Assembly (NCBI GenBank): GCA_013152475.1
Contig: JAADGH010000078.1
Span: forward strand, 47,092 to 111,091
Length of the DNA: 64,000 nt
Reading direction: 5' to 3'
Origin: Planctomycetota bacterium
Lineage (GTDB): Bacteria > Planctomycetota > Brocadiia > JAADGH01
Below, in pieces: positions 26,227-34,167 of the stretch. The notes under the pieces are model-generated. The model made no database searches, had not been told where the DNA came from, and worked only from the letters and a program-made list of their open reading frames with translations. Made by a program: the position numbers and the translations under genes. Each line of letters begins with the position of its first letter. The first letter of the stretch is position 1.

Positions 26227-26946
26227 CTACTTTGCGGCCGGTTCGATGCCGAGCAGCTCCACGTCGAAGATAAGCATAGTGTTCGGGCCGATCGTCGGGC
26301 CGCGTCCCTGGGGTCCGTAGGCAAGCTTCGAGGGAACGAAGAGCCGGACCTTGCTCCCGACGTTCATAAGCTGGAGGCCTTCCTTCCAGCCACGGATGAG
26401 CTTGCCCACCGTGAACACTGCGGGGCGGCCGCGCTTGTAGGAGCTGTCGAACTCGGTGCCGTCGAGGAGCGTGCCGCGATACTGGACCTTGACCGCATCG
26501 GTTTCCTTGGGCTTCGGCCCTGCGGCAGGGCGCACCACTTTGTACTGCAGACCGCTTTCGGTGGTGGAGACCCCGTCCTTCTTCTTGTTTTCGGCGAGGA
26601 ACGCCTGTTCGGCCGCCAGGTTCTTTTTGGCGAGGGCCCCAGCCTCTTGGGCGCGTTGCGCCCGCATCTTCAGCATCGCGGCCTTCCGCACCTCGACGGC
26701 CTGCTCTGGCGTCAGGAGTGTCTGTTTTTTTTCGTACGTGTCCTTCACTCCTCGGCAGAACATGGTGAGGTCCATTTGCTCGGGGAGCTTTTTCAAGAAG
26801 GCCCCAATCTCCATGCCAAAGGCGTAACTCAGCTTCTCGCCCGGGGTCTTCAGCTCATCCTGTCCGGTCTTCTTGGCGTCGTCAGCCAGGGCAATCAAAG
26901 ACAGCGACAGGCCCAACGCGGCAATGGCCATAGCGATCCGTTTCAT
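26227..26946 (-). CDS. Exported FKBP-type peptidyl-prolyl cis-trans isomerase (FkpA/Mip-like)
   Basis: This 239-residue protein has a signal peptide (about 1-21), a helical dimerisation domain (30-125) and a C-terminal FKBP domain (about 135-235). FKBP motifs are present: VKVQYRGTLLDGTEFDSSY, GWKEGLQLMNVGSKVRLFVP, and PNTMLIFDVELLGI. The arrangement matches FkpA and Mip, periplasmic folding factors that isomerise proline bonds. AAGGAG precedes the ATG at 26946. It stands alone between carbohydrate genes; a role in folding secreted enzymes is plausible but not specific. Confidence 0.9.
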   Translation of the reverse strand: MKRIAMAIAALGLSLSLIALADDAKKTGQDELKTPGEKLSYAFGMEIGAFLKKLPEQMDLTMFCRGVKDTYEKKQTLLTPEQAVEVRKAAMLKMRAQRAQEAGALAKKNLAAEQAFLAENKKKDGVSTTESGLQYKVVRPAAGPKPKETDAVKVQYRGTLLDGTEFDSSYKRGRPAVFTVGKLIRGWKEGLQLMNVGSKVRLFVPSKLAYGPQGRGPTIGPNTMLIFDVELLGIEPAAK

Positions 26947-27096
26947 CGTCTCTCCTTTTCAATTTCCTCTTGGTGGCGCATCCACGTACATGGTCCGCCG
27001 CTAAGAACGCAAGTATCTTGATCGAAGCGGTTTCTATTCCTCGGTCGATTCCCTCCTTCTACTCTCTCGTGTCGAACAAAAACATTCTCTTTGCTT

Positions 27097-27125
27097 ATGG
27101 TAGGACACCGACAGACGCGATGCAA
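27097..27125 (-). promoter_or_regulatory. Possible promoter for the FKBP isomerase gene
   Basis: On the minus strand TTGCAT (27120-27125), a 17-bp spacer and TACCAT (27097-27102). Each box is only a partial match, so support is weak. It would give a leader of about 145 nt. Confidence 0.3.
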
Positions 27126-27179
27126 TGACAAAGATGGAAACCTTCTGAATCCGCGCGGCCGGCTCAATGGGTTCCTTTC

Positions 27180-27371
27180 CATCGTTTCCATCGACTCCAC
27201 CTCGGCCACGACCACGGCCATATACTCGAATGCGGACACGGTGATTTCAAGGCCCGGGTCGGTTTTCCGGGCCGTAAGGTCCCTGCCGGTGACGGCGTCG
27301 AAGACGCGCTTCGGTATTTCGTAATTGCAATGTGCGGCCTTCGCTCCATCACAGGGAAGTGGATATGTCAC
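27180..27371 (-). pseudogene. 3' remnant of a degraded glycosidase-like gene
   Basis: The 425-bp gap between the FKBP and SGNH genes contains a minus-strand stretch coding a typical glycosidase C-terminal segment: PKRVFDAVTGRDLT, then PGLEITVSAFEYMAVVVAE. The upstream part is missing, the frame has no proper start, and it runs through without a stop where similarity ends. It is probably the tail of a deleted enzyme. The rest of the gap shows nothing except the weak FKBP promoter. Confidence 0.35.
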
Positions 27372-28058
27372 TTAGTTTTGGCCCAGGGCTTTCAGGATGC
27401 AGTCGGCCACCTGCTCTGCGAGGACCTTAGATCCTTCGGGGGTAAAGTGGACATTCACGGGGCGTTGAATCTCGTTCAGCTTCGGCAGGGCGAGGGTGTA
27501 GAGGTCGTCGATCACGATGCCGTTGGCGTCCATGATCTTCTTGGCTGCTTCGTTGTAGGCGATCACGTCGCTGTTCAGCCGCTTCGGTTTCAGGTCGCCT
27601 TCGGGCGCGGGGGTGGTGGCGCACCAGATGAGCTTCGCGCCGGTTTTTTTCAGGCGCTCGACGAGTTCCGTCAGGTTTTTCTTATATTGGTCGATAGGAA
27701 CCTGCTGTCTGCCCTTGATATACTTCAGGTCATGCAGGCCCCAGTTGAAGTGGATCACGTCCCATTTCTTGTCGCCGAGCCATTTGTCAAGCTGGTCAAG
27801 CCCGCGCCGGGTGTCCCCGCCGTTGGCAGGGATGCGGTGCAGGTTCACCTTCCCCTTGAGCAGCGCGCGGGTGGGGAGGGTGTAGCCGATGGAGATAGAG
27901 TCGCCGATCAGCAGCGCCCGCGGCAGGCCCGGTTCGTCCTCGATTGGCTTGAGGGCTGGGTTGGGCCTTCGCTTTTTCTTCTTTTTGGCCTGGGCGTCGG
28001 AACGGTTGGTCATCGAAAACAGGATCGCGGCGATTGCCAGTGTGGCGAGAAGTCTCAT
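27372..28058 (-). CDS. Secreted SGNH/GDSL-family hydrolase
   Basis: This 228-residue protein has a signal peptide (about 1-23) and a short Lys/Arg-rich linker. SGNH blocks are visible: [10 protein letters not shown] (nucleophile Ser), the block II glycine in [12 protein letters not shown], block III Asn in HFNWGLHDL, and the C-terminal [14 protein letters not shown] with the catalytic His. The Asp usually found shortly before that His is not evident (VNVHF). Family members are esterases acting on acetyl groups of polysaccharides or lipids; a carbohydrate acetylesterase would suit the surroundings. AAGGAG precedes ATG 28058. Confidence 0.8.
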   Translation of the reverse strand: MRLLATLAIAAILFSMTNRSDAQAKKKKKRRPNPALKPIEDEPGLPRALLIGDSISIGYTLPTRALLKGKVNLHRIPANGGDTRRGLDQLDKWLGDKKWDVIHFNWGLHDLKYIKGRQQVPIDQYKKNLTELVERLKKTGAKLIWCATTPAPEGDLKPKRLNSDVIAYNEAAKKIMDANGIVIDDLYTLALPKLNEIQRPVNVHFTPEGSKVLAEQVADCILKALGQN

Positions 28059-28152
28059 CCATCTCTCCTTGCAGAACCTGATGTGCGCCAATGCATCGGC
28101 ATGGAACGTACCATATCCGCTCGACCGATGCAAGGGGCATTGTTCTCTTCTC

Positions 28153-29499
28153 TTACTCCGGCTGCGGCGGGGCGGGGGGAATGCGGTCGCGGATGGGCGG
28201 GAGCTGGTTCTTGGGCACGATGGGGTCGAACCTGAAGCCCTTTGTCCGCTTCTTGAACTCCCTCTGCACCTTGCCCCGCAGCCTGGCATCGGCCATCAGC
28301 CCCAGCGCGCCGAGGGCGAGCACTTTCCCCGCCTGGACCATGCCTTTGTGGGCGTAAAGGGTTTTGCCCTGGCGGGTCATGTCGCGGTGGTGACCCGCCA
28401 CGTTCTTCGCCGAGCAGGCCACGTTGATGCGGCCGAGGGGGGCGACCCAGGAGACGGTGTCTTCATCCGACGACGCCCGGCCGGCGGTGCGGCCGATCTC
28501 GCCGATCTTGGTGTTGAAGTCGGGCTTGAGGCCGAGCTTCTTTGCGGTTTGCTTGTCCTTCTTGGTAAACCGAGGCGGGCCGATGAGTTTGAAGCAGGTC
28601 TGCATGTGATCGACCATCGCATCGTTAGGGAGGCGGTTGTAAATGCCGGCCAGGAGCGTTGTCTTCACCCGGGTTTCCGTGGCCTTGGCGGCGCCCCGGG
28701 CGCACTTCACCACGCGCTCGGTGATCTCGTCCACCTCGTTGCGGTCCTTGGCGCGGATATAGTACCAGGACCGGGCGTACTCGGGCACGACGTTCGGCGC
28801 CGTGCCGCCCACGCTGAGGATGGAGTGGATGCGGACGTTTTCGGGGATGTGCTCGCGGAGGATGTTGACCGCGTGGTCCATGAGTTCCTGCGCATCGAGG
28901 GCGCTGCGGCCCATGTGGGCCGAGGCGCCGTGGGCGGTGCGGCCGAAGAACTCGAAGGCCATGCTGTCCATCGCCGACCCGCCGAGGCGGCTGACACTGT
29001 TCCCGGCGGATGGGTGCCAGGCCAGGATGGCGTCGTAGCCGTTGAATGCGCCGTCGCGGGCCAGGTAGACCTTGCCGGCGAGGGTCTCTTCGGCGGGGCA
29101 GCCGAGGAGGGAAATCGTGCCGCGGAGTCTGCGGGACTGCTCCATAACCCGTCTTGCGATCAGGGCCGCGAGGGTGCTGCCGGCCCCCAACAGGTTGTGG
29201 CCGCAGCCATGGCCCCAGGTCCCCTTCTTCAGGCCGCAGTCGGGCAGGGCGTCGTATTCGGCGAGGACGCCGATATGCGGCCGGCCTGTGCCCCAATTCA
29301 TGACGAATGCGGTGGGCATGGCCCTGAATTCTTTCGCGATTATGAACCCACGCCGCTCCAGGGCCGCCCGGACGAGGGCAGAGGACCGGAACTCCTTGAA
29401 GGGTTCCTCTGCACAGTCCCAGATGGCGTCGGAGAGCTCGATGGCCTCGGGGGCGAGGGCGGATGCGGCCTTAAGGACGGCGGTCTTGAATTGCTTCAC
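28153..29499 (-). CDS. M20 family metallohydrolase (AbgB-like amidohydrolase)
   Basis: This 448-residue cytoplasmic enzyme has the M20D/AbgB pattern: [24 protein letters not shown] (metal ligands), [13 protein letters not shown] (catalytic Glu) and a dimerisation domain with [18 protein letters not shown]. AbgB-like enzymes hydrolyse amide-linked aminoacyl compounds, for example p-aminobenzoyl-glutamate; the real substrate is unknown. The start is a GTG at 29499 with GGAGGA 6 nt upstream. Length fits the family. The Pro-rich C-terminal tail is unusual but short. Confidence 0.85.
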   Translation of the reverse strand: MKQFKTAVLKAASALAPEAIELSDAIWDCAEEPFKEFRSSALVRAALERRGFIIAKEFRAMPTAFVMNWGTGRPHIGVLAEYDALPDCGLKKGTWGHGCGHNLLGAGSTLAALIARRVMEQSRRLRGTISLLGCPAEETLAGKVYLARDGAFNGYDAILAWHPSAGNSVSRLGGSAMDSMAFEFFGRTAHGASAHMGRSALDAQELMDHAVNILREHIPENVRIHSILSVGGTAPNVVPEYARSWYYIRAKDRNEVDEITERVVKCARGAAKATETRVKTTLLAGIYNRLPNDAMVDHMQTCFKLIGPPRFTKKDKQTAKKLGLKPDFNTKIGEIGRTAGRASSDEDTVSWVAPLGRINVACSAKNVAGHHRDMTRQGKTLYAHKGMVQAGKVLALGALGLMADARLRGKVQREFKKRTKGFRFDPIVPKNQLPPIRDRIPPAPPQPE

Positions 29500-29553
29500 G
29501 GGATCCTCCGAGGATGAAGCTGGCTACCCGATGATACCCTTCCCAAGGAAAGA

Positions 29554-29577
29554 CACGCTCAAACGAGTTTGAGCGTG
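29554..29577. repeat. Perfect inverted repeat CACGCTCAAAC-GA-GTTTGAGCGTG
   Basis: Two 11-bp arms surround a 2-bp centre, located 55 bp upstream of the M20 gene start. No T-run follows on either strand. It is probably a REP-like dispersed palindrome or an operator rather than a terminator. Confidence 0.55.
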
Positions 29578-29606
29578 GCACAGAATGACTTCCTGTCTCT
29601 CGATTC

Positions 29607-29625
29607 GGCGGGCCAATGGCCCGCC
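29607..29625. repeat. Perfect inverted repeat GGCGGGCCA-A-TGGCCCGCC
   Basis: Two 9-bp arms around one base, 30 bp from the neighbouring palindrome. GC-rich hairpins of this type are usually dispersed intergenic repeats. No T-tract supports termination. Confidence 0.5.
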
Positions 29626-29654
29626 TTACGTGCTAAATCAGCGCCGTGCTAAGG

Positions 29655-29792
29655 TTACCGTTCTGCCCGGTCAGGGAGGACGGTGACAACCCGGGCGTCG
29701 TGGCCGAGCTTGGCCAGCTCGAGCAGCGGCGTGTTGCCGACGGCGTCGAGGAGGCAGAAAACGACTTCTTTTGCCACGGCTGTCTTTTCCAT
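29655..29792 (-). CDS. Small ORF, possible cysteine-synthase-related fragment
   Basis: A 45-residue frame runs from ATG 29792 to TAA 29655. Its C-terminus, ARVVTVLPDRAER, strongly resembles the C-terminal strand of cysteine synthase or cystathionine beta-synthase, and GNTPLLEL resembles their N-terminal motif. It may be a collapsed remnant joining both ends of such a gene, or an unrelated small protein. Only a weak AGGA lies upstream. The remaining sequence up to the clpX stop (29793-29903) holds a short TAATC-type repeat. Confidence 0.3.
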   Translation of the reverse strand: MEKTAVAKEVVFCLLDAVGNTPLLELAKLGHDARVVTVLPDRAER

Positions 29793-29820
29793 GTGCGAAC
29801 CCATATCCTGTAACTTCCAG

Positions 29821-29841
29821 CTCTTAATCCTAATCTTAATT
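29821..29841. repeat. Short degenerate TTAATC(C/T) repeat
   Basis: The sequence CTCTTAATCCTAATCTTAAT is a run of hexamer-like units. A close relative, CTCTTAATCTTAATCCTAAC, occurs at 45860-45879, which suggests a dispersed short repeat. Confidence 0.4.
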
Positions 29842-29903
29842 TGGAATTACAGCAAGCGGCAGAAGGGGATTAGGATGAAGAACGGGGGGTATTCCTCTAC
29901 GAA

Positions 29904-31190
29904 TCAGGCGATGTCGCGTTTTTTTTCGGCCTCGGTCTCGGGCGGGTGGGATTCGAAGAGGGACTGCTCTCCCCGGATGACCGCCGGGGTCATGAGGTAC
30001 TTGCCGCCTTTGGCCATGGAGGGGAGGTCGTACATAATGTCGAGCATGACGTCCTCGACGATGGCTCGCAGGGCGCGGGCGCCCGTGTCGCGCTCCATGG
30101 CGCGCCGACTGATCTCGTGCAGGGCCTCCTCGGCGAACTCGATCTCTGCGTTTTCCATGGTGAAGAGTTTCTTGTATTGCTTCACGAGCGCATTGCGCGG
30201 CTCGGTAAGAATCTGCACCAACTCGGCCTCGCCCAGCGGGTTCAGTGACGCCAAGACGGGCAGGCGGCCGACGAGCTCGGGGATCATGCCGTATTCGATA
30301 AGGTCGTCCGGCTCCACCTGGTTCAGCAGGACGCCCAGCGATTCGGTATCCTCTTCGCTCTCGACGCCGAAGCCGATCATCTGGTGGCCGACGCGGCGGC
30401 TGATGATCTGCTCGATGCCGCTGAATGTGCCGCCGCAGATGAAGAGGATGCGCGACGTGTCGATCTGGATGAACTGCTGCTCCGGGTGCTTCCTCCCGCC
30501 TTGGGGGGGCACGTTGGCGATGGTGCCCTCGAGCATCTTGAGCAGGGCCTGTTGCACGCCCTCGCCGGAGACATCGCGGGTGATCGAGACGTTCTGGGTG
30601 GTTCGGCCGATCTTGTCGAGTTCGTCAATGTAGAGGATGCCCTGCTCGGCCTTCTGCACGTCGAAGTCGGCGGCCTGGATGAGCTTAAGGAGGAGGTTTT
30701 CCACGTCTTCACCGACATAGCCCGCCTCGGTGAGGGTGGTAGCGTCGCCGATGGCGAAGGGCACGTCCAACATCTGGGCGAGGACCCGGGCCATGAGGGT
30801 CTTGCCCGAGCCGGTGGGACCGATGAGAAGGACGTTGCTCTTGTCCAGCTCCACGTCGTCGCCGATGTCGGCGATGAGGCGCTTGTAATGGTTGTGAACG
30901 GCTACGGAGATGATCTTCTTCGCCCGTTCCTGGCCGACGACGTATTCATCGAGGCCGGTTTTGATATCCGCCGGGGCGGGAATGCTGCGCTTGGAGGGGC
31001 GCTTGGATGCCGCCGCGCCTTTGATCTCGTGCTGCATGACGGCGTGGCAGAGATCGACGCATTCGTTGCAGATGAGAAGGTTGGGAGGGACGGCGATGAG
31101 CCCCCGTACCTGGCTCCCCGCTTTTCCGCAGAAGGAGCACCGCTGGTTACGCTTCGATTTCGACTTCGACCCTCTCGGTTTGCTGGTCAT
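29904..31190 (-). CDS. clpX: ATP-dependent Clp protease ATP-binding subunit ClpX
   Basis: This 428-residue protein unfolds substrates and feeds them to ClpP. It has the N-terminal zinc-binding domain (CSFC near the start and CNECVDLC), Walker A GPTGSGKT, Walker [10 protein letters not shown], pore loop GYVG, the IGF loop for ClpP docking (MIGFGVES) and the arginine-rich sensor region [15 protein letters not shown]. Length is normal. ATG at 31190 has GAGG just upstream; a TTG six codons earlier lacks a ribosome site. It lies 39 bp after clpP in the tig-clpP-clpX order, as in many bacteria. Confidence 0.97.
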   Translation of the reverse strand: MTSKPRGSKSKSKRNQRCSFCGKAGSQVRGLIAVPPNLLICNECVDLCHAVMQHEIKGAAASKRPSKRSIPAPADIKTGLDEYVVGQERAKKIISVAVHNHYKRLIADIGDDVELDKSNVLLIGPTGSGKTLMARVLAQMLDVPFAIGDATTLTEAGYVGEDVENLLLKLIQAADFDVQKAEQGILYIDELDKIGRTTQNVSITRDVSGEGVQQALLKMLEGTIANVPPQGGRKHPEQQFIQIDTSRILFICGGTFSGIEQIISRRVGHQMIGFGVESEEDTESLGVLLNQVEPDDLIEYGMIPELVGRLPVLASLNPLGEAELVQILTEPRNALVKQYKKLFTMENAEIEFAEEALHEISRRAMERDTGARALRAIVEDVMLDIMYDLPSMAKGGKYLMTPAVIRGEQSLFESHPPETEAEKKRDIA

Positions 31191-31229
31191 GTCCTCACCC
31201 CGTCTCAAAAAGCTGTGTGAGGCGCCGCC

Positions 31230-31901
31230 CTACTTCTTGGCCGTTTCCTGCTGCAAGTCCTTCAACGATCCGAGCACCTCGTCGACGATGCCGTAGTCCA
31301 GAGATTCCTCCGCAGAGAGATAGAAGTCCCGGTCGGTGTCCTCCCGGATCTTTTCCACGGGCTGTCCGGTGTGGTGCGATATGATCTGGTTGAGCCGCTC
31401 CCGGATCTCGACGATCTCCTCGGCCATGATCCCGATGTCGGCGGCCGTGCCGTAGTGGCTCCCCGCCGGCTGGTGCAGGAGGATGCGCGCGTTGGGCAGT
31501 GCGTGGCGCTTGCCCTTTGTACCGGCGGCCAGAAGCAGGGCCGCGATGCTGCTGGCCTGGCCGATGCAGAAGGTGGCGACGTCGCAGTTCACGAACTGCA
31601 TGGTGTCATAGATCGCCAGGCCGGCGTTTACATATCCCCCAGGGGAGTTGATATACAGGCTGATGTCCTGTTTCTTTCGCTCGTTCTGCAGGAACAGCAT
31701 CTGGGCGACGATGATGTTGCCGATGAAGTCGTCGATGGGATCGCCCAGGAAGACGATGCCGTCGGCCAGCAGGCGCGAGAAGATGTCGTGGCGGTACTCC
31801 GCCCGCCCGGTCCGTTCATACACGGTAGGCAGGACTGCCGCGCGGGGCGGGTCGCCGCGCTCGATGGCCTTGTAGATCCGTTCGAAGTCCCGTTCGTTCA
31901 T
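31230..31901 (-). CDS. clpP: ATP-dependent Clp protease proteolytic subunit ClpP
   Basis: This 223-residue serine protease subunit assembles into the double heptamer partnered by ClpX. The catalytic Ser lies in [14 protein letters not shown] (usual GQAASMG), the His in ILLHQPAGS, and the Asp in the [14 protein letters not shown] region. The Met-Gly following the active Ser is Ile-Ala here, a mild deviation. An N-terminal stretch of about 20 residues before the core could be processed. Its ATG overlaps the stop of trigger factor as ATGA, so translation is coupled. Confidence 0.95.
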   Translation of the reverse strand: MNERDFERIYKAIERGDPPRAAVLPTVYERTGRAEYRHDIFSRLLADGIVFLGDPIDDFIGNIIVAQMLFLQNERKKQDISLYINSPGGYVNAGLAIYDTMQFVNCDVATFCIGQASSIAALLLAAGTKGKRHALPNARILLHQPAGSHYGTAADIGIMAEEIVEIRERLNQIISHHTGQPVEKIREDTDRDFYLSAEESLDYGIVDEVLGSLKDLQQETAKK

Positions 31902-33679
31902 TCCTGGGTCTCGTCCTTCTCTTCCGTCTTCTTCTCTTCCTTCTTTTCTTCCTTCTTTTCTTCTTTCGGCTCTTCCTTGGCGGGTGTGACTTCCGCCTTT
32001 TCGATCAGGAAGTCCATCGTTTTCGACTCGCGCATCTGGCGGCGGAGCGTGGAGACGGCGCCGGTGCGCTCGAGTTGCTGAGTTAGCTTGCTCGGCGAGA
32101 CGCTGCGCAGCATAGCCATAGCGGAGATGCGCTCCTCCACCTCCTGCTCCGTGGTATAGATCCGTTCCTTGTCGGCGATTTTCTCAAGAATGAAGTGGAG
32201 GCGGAATTCGCGCTCGGTGGAGGACTGGCTGGCCTCCTGGATGGCCTGGGAATGCCGGCTCACGTCCTCGCGCGGTACGCCGCGGCTCAGAAGCGTGATT
32301 TGCTGGCGCTGGGTGTTCATGTCGGCCTGGCGCTTGACCAGCTCCTCCGGCAGGTCGAACTTGAACTTGTCGAGGAGCTGATCGGCGACCTGGCGATCCA
32401 GGTCCTGCCGGACGGCCTGCTCCTTGTTCCGCCGCAGGCGCTCGAGCAGGTCGCTCTTCAGTTCGTCCAGGGATTCGTAGCCGAGCTCTTTGGCGAAGTC
32501 ATCGTTGACCTCGGGTTTGTTGAGGCGGTGGACCTCCTTGATGGTGAAGACGGCGTCGGCCTCCTTGTTGCGAAACTCTTCCTTGGGGAAGGCGTCGGTG
32601 AGCTTGAACTTGCCCTTCTTCTCGTCACCGGCCTTCGAGCCGATGAGCAGCTTTGCGGCCTCCTGCGCGGGCAGGCCGGTGATGTTCACGCCCGTCGCCG
32701 CCAGCTCGGCATCGGTGGCATCGGAGACCACCTCGCCATCCACGGTCACCTTGTAGTCGCAGAGGACGGCGTCGCCCTCCTTCGCCGGTTCGTCCACCTT
32801 TTCCAGGTCGGCGGCGCGAACCTGAAGGTTTTCGATGGCTGTCTGGACTTCTTCTTCGGTGGGTTCCTTGGGCTGCTCCTGGAGCGTAAGGCCCTTGTAT
32901 CCCTCGACCTCGAAGTCCGGTTCGATCTCGAGGGTGACCTCGAACTCGATGGGGTCGTCTTCGAGGCGGGTTTCCTTCTCCTCGGCCTTGGTTTCTTCGG
33001 CCTTGGTTTCGCCCTCCTTTTCCTCGGCCTTTTTTTCTTCCTCTTCCTCCCCCTTGATCTTGATGTCCGGGTCGCCGAGGGGGGAGAGTTTTTCCTGCTT
33101 GGTGACGATGTCGAAGGCCTCGGCGATGAGGCGGTTTTTGATCTCGGTGCGCACGTCCTTGCCGAACTGCCGTTCGACCAGTCGGAAGGGCGCCTTGCCG
33201 CGACGGAAGCCTTTGATGGCGGCGTTTTCCTGGATGTCCTCCAGGCTCTCCTGAACTGCCGCGATGATTTTTTCCTGGCAGATGGTGACCTTCACATGCT
33301 TCTTGCAGGGCCCGACCTCTTCGATCTCGTACACCGGCCAGACCTTGACGGGCGCGTCGAAGGTGAGGGCGGGATCCTTGCCGGGATCGAAGACAACGTT
33401 GGCAAACTCGGGCTTGACGGCGGCAGAGATTTTCTTCTCGAGGATGGCATCCTCATAGGCTTCGTCCATGATCTCTTGCTTCACGCCATTGCGAATCTGC
33501 TCGCCCTTCTTCTCCTCCACTTGGATACGGATGTCGTCCTGCGTCGCGCCTTTCCGGGCGCGCATGCGGGAAATCTCGGTATCGACCCGCTCGTCGATGA
33601 GCTTCTGTACGTCAGCCTGGGGGATCTGAAACTTGAGGAGTTTCTCCTGGGGACTTGTGTCCTGAACCTCAACCGGCAT
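31898..33679 (-). CDS. tig: Trigger factor with duplicated, degenerate N-terminal domain
   Basis: At 593 residues it is about 160 longer than usual. Residues about 120-205 are a standard ribosome-binding domain with GFRRGKAP at 157-164. Residues 295-385 are the FKBP-like PPIase domain and 390-560 the C-terminal chaperone domain. Two features are unusual. Residues 1-120 look like a second ribosome-binding domain ([31 protein letters not shown]) lacking the GFRxGKxP signature. Lys/Glu-rich low-complexity runs occur at 210-237 and 562-593. GAGG lies 7 nt before ATG 33679. Trigger factor binds nascent chains at the ribosome exit and delays folding. It is the first protein gene after the tRNAs. 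Confidence 0.92.
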   Translation of the reverse strand: MPVEVQDTSPQEKLLKFQIPQADVQKLIDERVDTEISRMRARKGATQDDIRIQVEEKKGEQIRNGVKQEIMDEAYEDAILEKKISAAVKPEFANVVFDPGKDPALTFDAPVKVWPVYEIEEVGPCKKHVKVTICQEKIIAAVQESLEDIQENAAIKGFRRGKAPFRLVERQFGKDVRTEIKNRLIAEAFDIVTKQEKLSPLGDPDIKIKGEEEEEKKAEEKEGETKAEETKAEEKETRLEDDPIEFEVTLEIEPDFEVEGYKGLTLQEQPKEPTEEEVQTAIENLQVRAADLEKVDEPAKEGDAVLCDYKVTVDGEVVSDATDAELAATGVNITGLPAQEAAKLLIGSKAGDEKKGKFKLTDAFPKEEFRNKEADAVFTIKEVHRLNKPEVNDDFAKELGYESLDELKSDLLERLRRNKEQAVRQDLDRQVADQLLDKFKFDLPEELVKRQADMNTQRQQITLLSRGVPREDVSRHSQAIQEASQSSTEREFRLHFILEKIADKERIYTTEQEVEERISAMAMLRSVSPSKLTQQLERTGAVSTLRRQMRESKTMDFLIEKAEVTPAKEEPKEEKKEEKKEEKKTEEKDETQE

Positions 33680-33730
33680 TCGATCGCCTCACTGTGCAAG
33701 TCAGGAAGTCAAAAACAAAAGACAAAAAAA

Positions 33731-33806
33731 TGGAGCGGGTGATGGGATTCGAACCCACGACAACCAGATTGGCAACCTAGTGCTCTACCAGCTGAGCTAC
33801 ACCCGC
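33731..33806 (-). tRNA. tRNA-Gly (anticodon GCC)
   Basis: The minus strand folds as a 76-nt cloverleaf: acceptor GCGGGTG/CACCCGC, D-arm GCTC...GAGC, anticodon loop TTGCCAA, T-arm with GTTCGAATC, discriminator T and encoded CCA. It ends 51 bp before the trigger factor start. Confidence 0.95.
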
Positions 33807-33850
33807 TCTACCAACGCACGTCTGGACCCGCGCCTGTTGCGGGTGGGGGC

Positions 33851-33939
33851 TGGTGCGAGAGGGGGGACTCGAACCCCCAATCGCCCTGCGGCGAACCAGA
33901 TCCTAAGTCTGGCGCGTCTGCCAATTCCGCCACTCTCGC
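33851..33939 (-). tRNA. tRNA-Leu (anticodon TAG)
   Basis: An 89-nt type II tRNA on the minus strand, with acceptor GCGAGAG/CTCTCGC, anticodon TAG in CTTAGGA, a long variable arm, T-loop GTTCGAGTC and encoded CCA. Confidence 0.95.
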
Positions 33940-33962
33940 CGCAACCGCACGGGATTATGTAC

Positions 33963-34039
33963 TGGTGGGCCCTGTAGGAATCGAACCTACAACCGTCTGA
34001 TTAAGAGTCAGGTGCTCTGCCTAATTGAGCTAAGGACCC
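33963..34039 (-). tRNA. tRNA-Lys (anticodon CTT)
   Basis: A 77-nt cloverleaf on the minus strand with acceptor GGGTCCT/AGGGCCC (one G-T pair), anticodon loop CTCTTAA, T-loop GTTCGATTC and encoded CCA. It is the first gene after the 34071-34099 promoter. Confidence 0.95.
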
Positions 34040-34070
34040 TTGCCCCAGTCCCCTCGCGGGACAACATATA

Positions 34071-34099
34071 ATCATAGCAGTCCCCTTCGGGAGTGTCAA
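34071..34099 (-). promoter_or_regulatory. Strong sigma-70 promoter for the tRNA-tig-clpP-clpX block
   Basis: On the minus strand a perfect TTGACA (34094-34099), a 17-bp spacer and TATGAT (34071-34076). Transcription would begin near 34064, about 25 nt before tRNA-Lys. A GC-rich segment follows the -10, as in many stable-RNA promoters. Confidence 0.75.
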
Positions 34100-34167
34100 G
34101 AGAAAATTCGCGGAGAATCGGCCAAGTGCATGGCCCATCGAAAGCCCGGCGACTTCCACTGCAGATG

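Noticed and set aside
29554..29625. CRISPR array
   Set aside because: Two different palindromes with no equal repeats or spacers; no cas genes in the window.
32195..33742. 515-codon plus-strand frame opposite trigger factor
   Set aside because: Leu/Gly/Asp-rich antisense shadow of the Lys/Glu-rich trigger factor gene.
33731..34039. tRNA cluster as a phage or island attachment site
   Set aside because: No integrase or direct repeat of a tRNA end was found next to it; the block continues into housekeeping genes.
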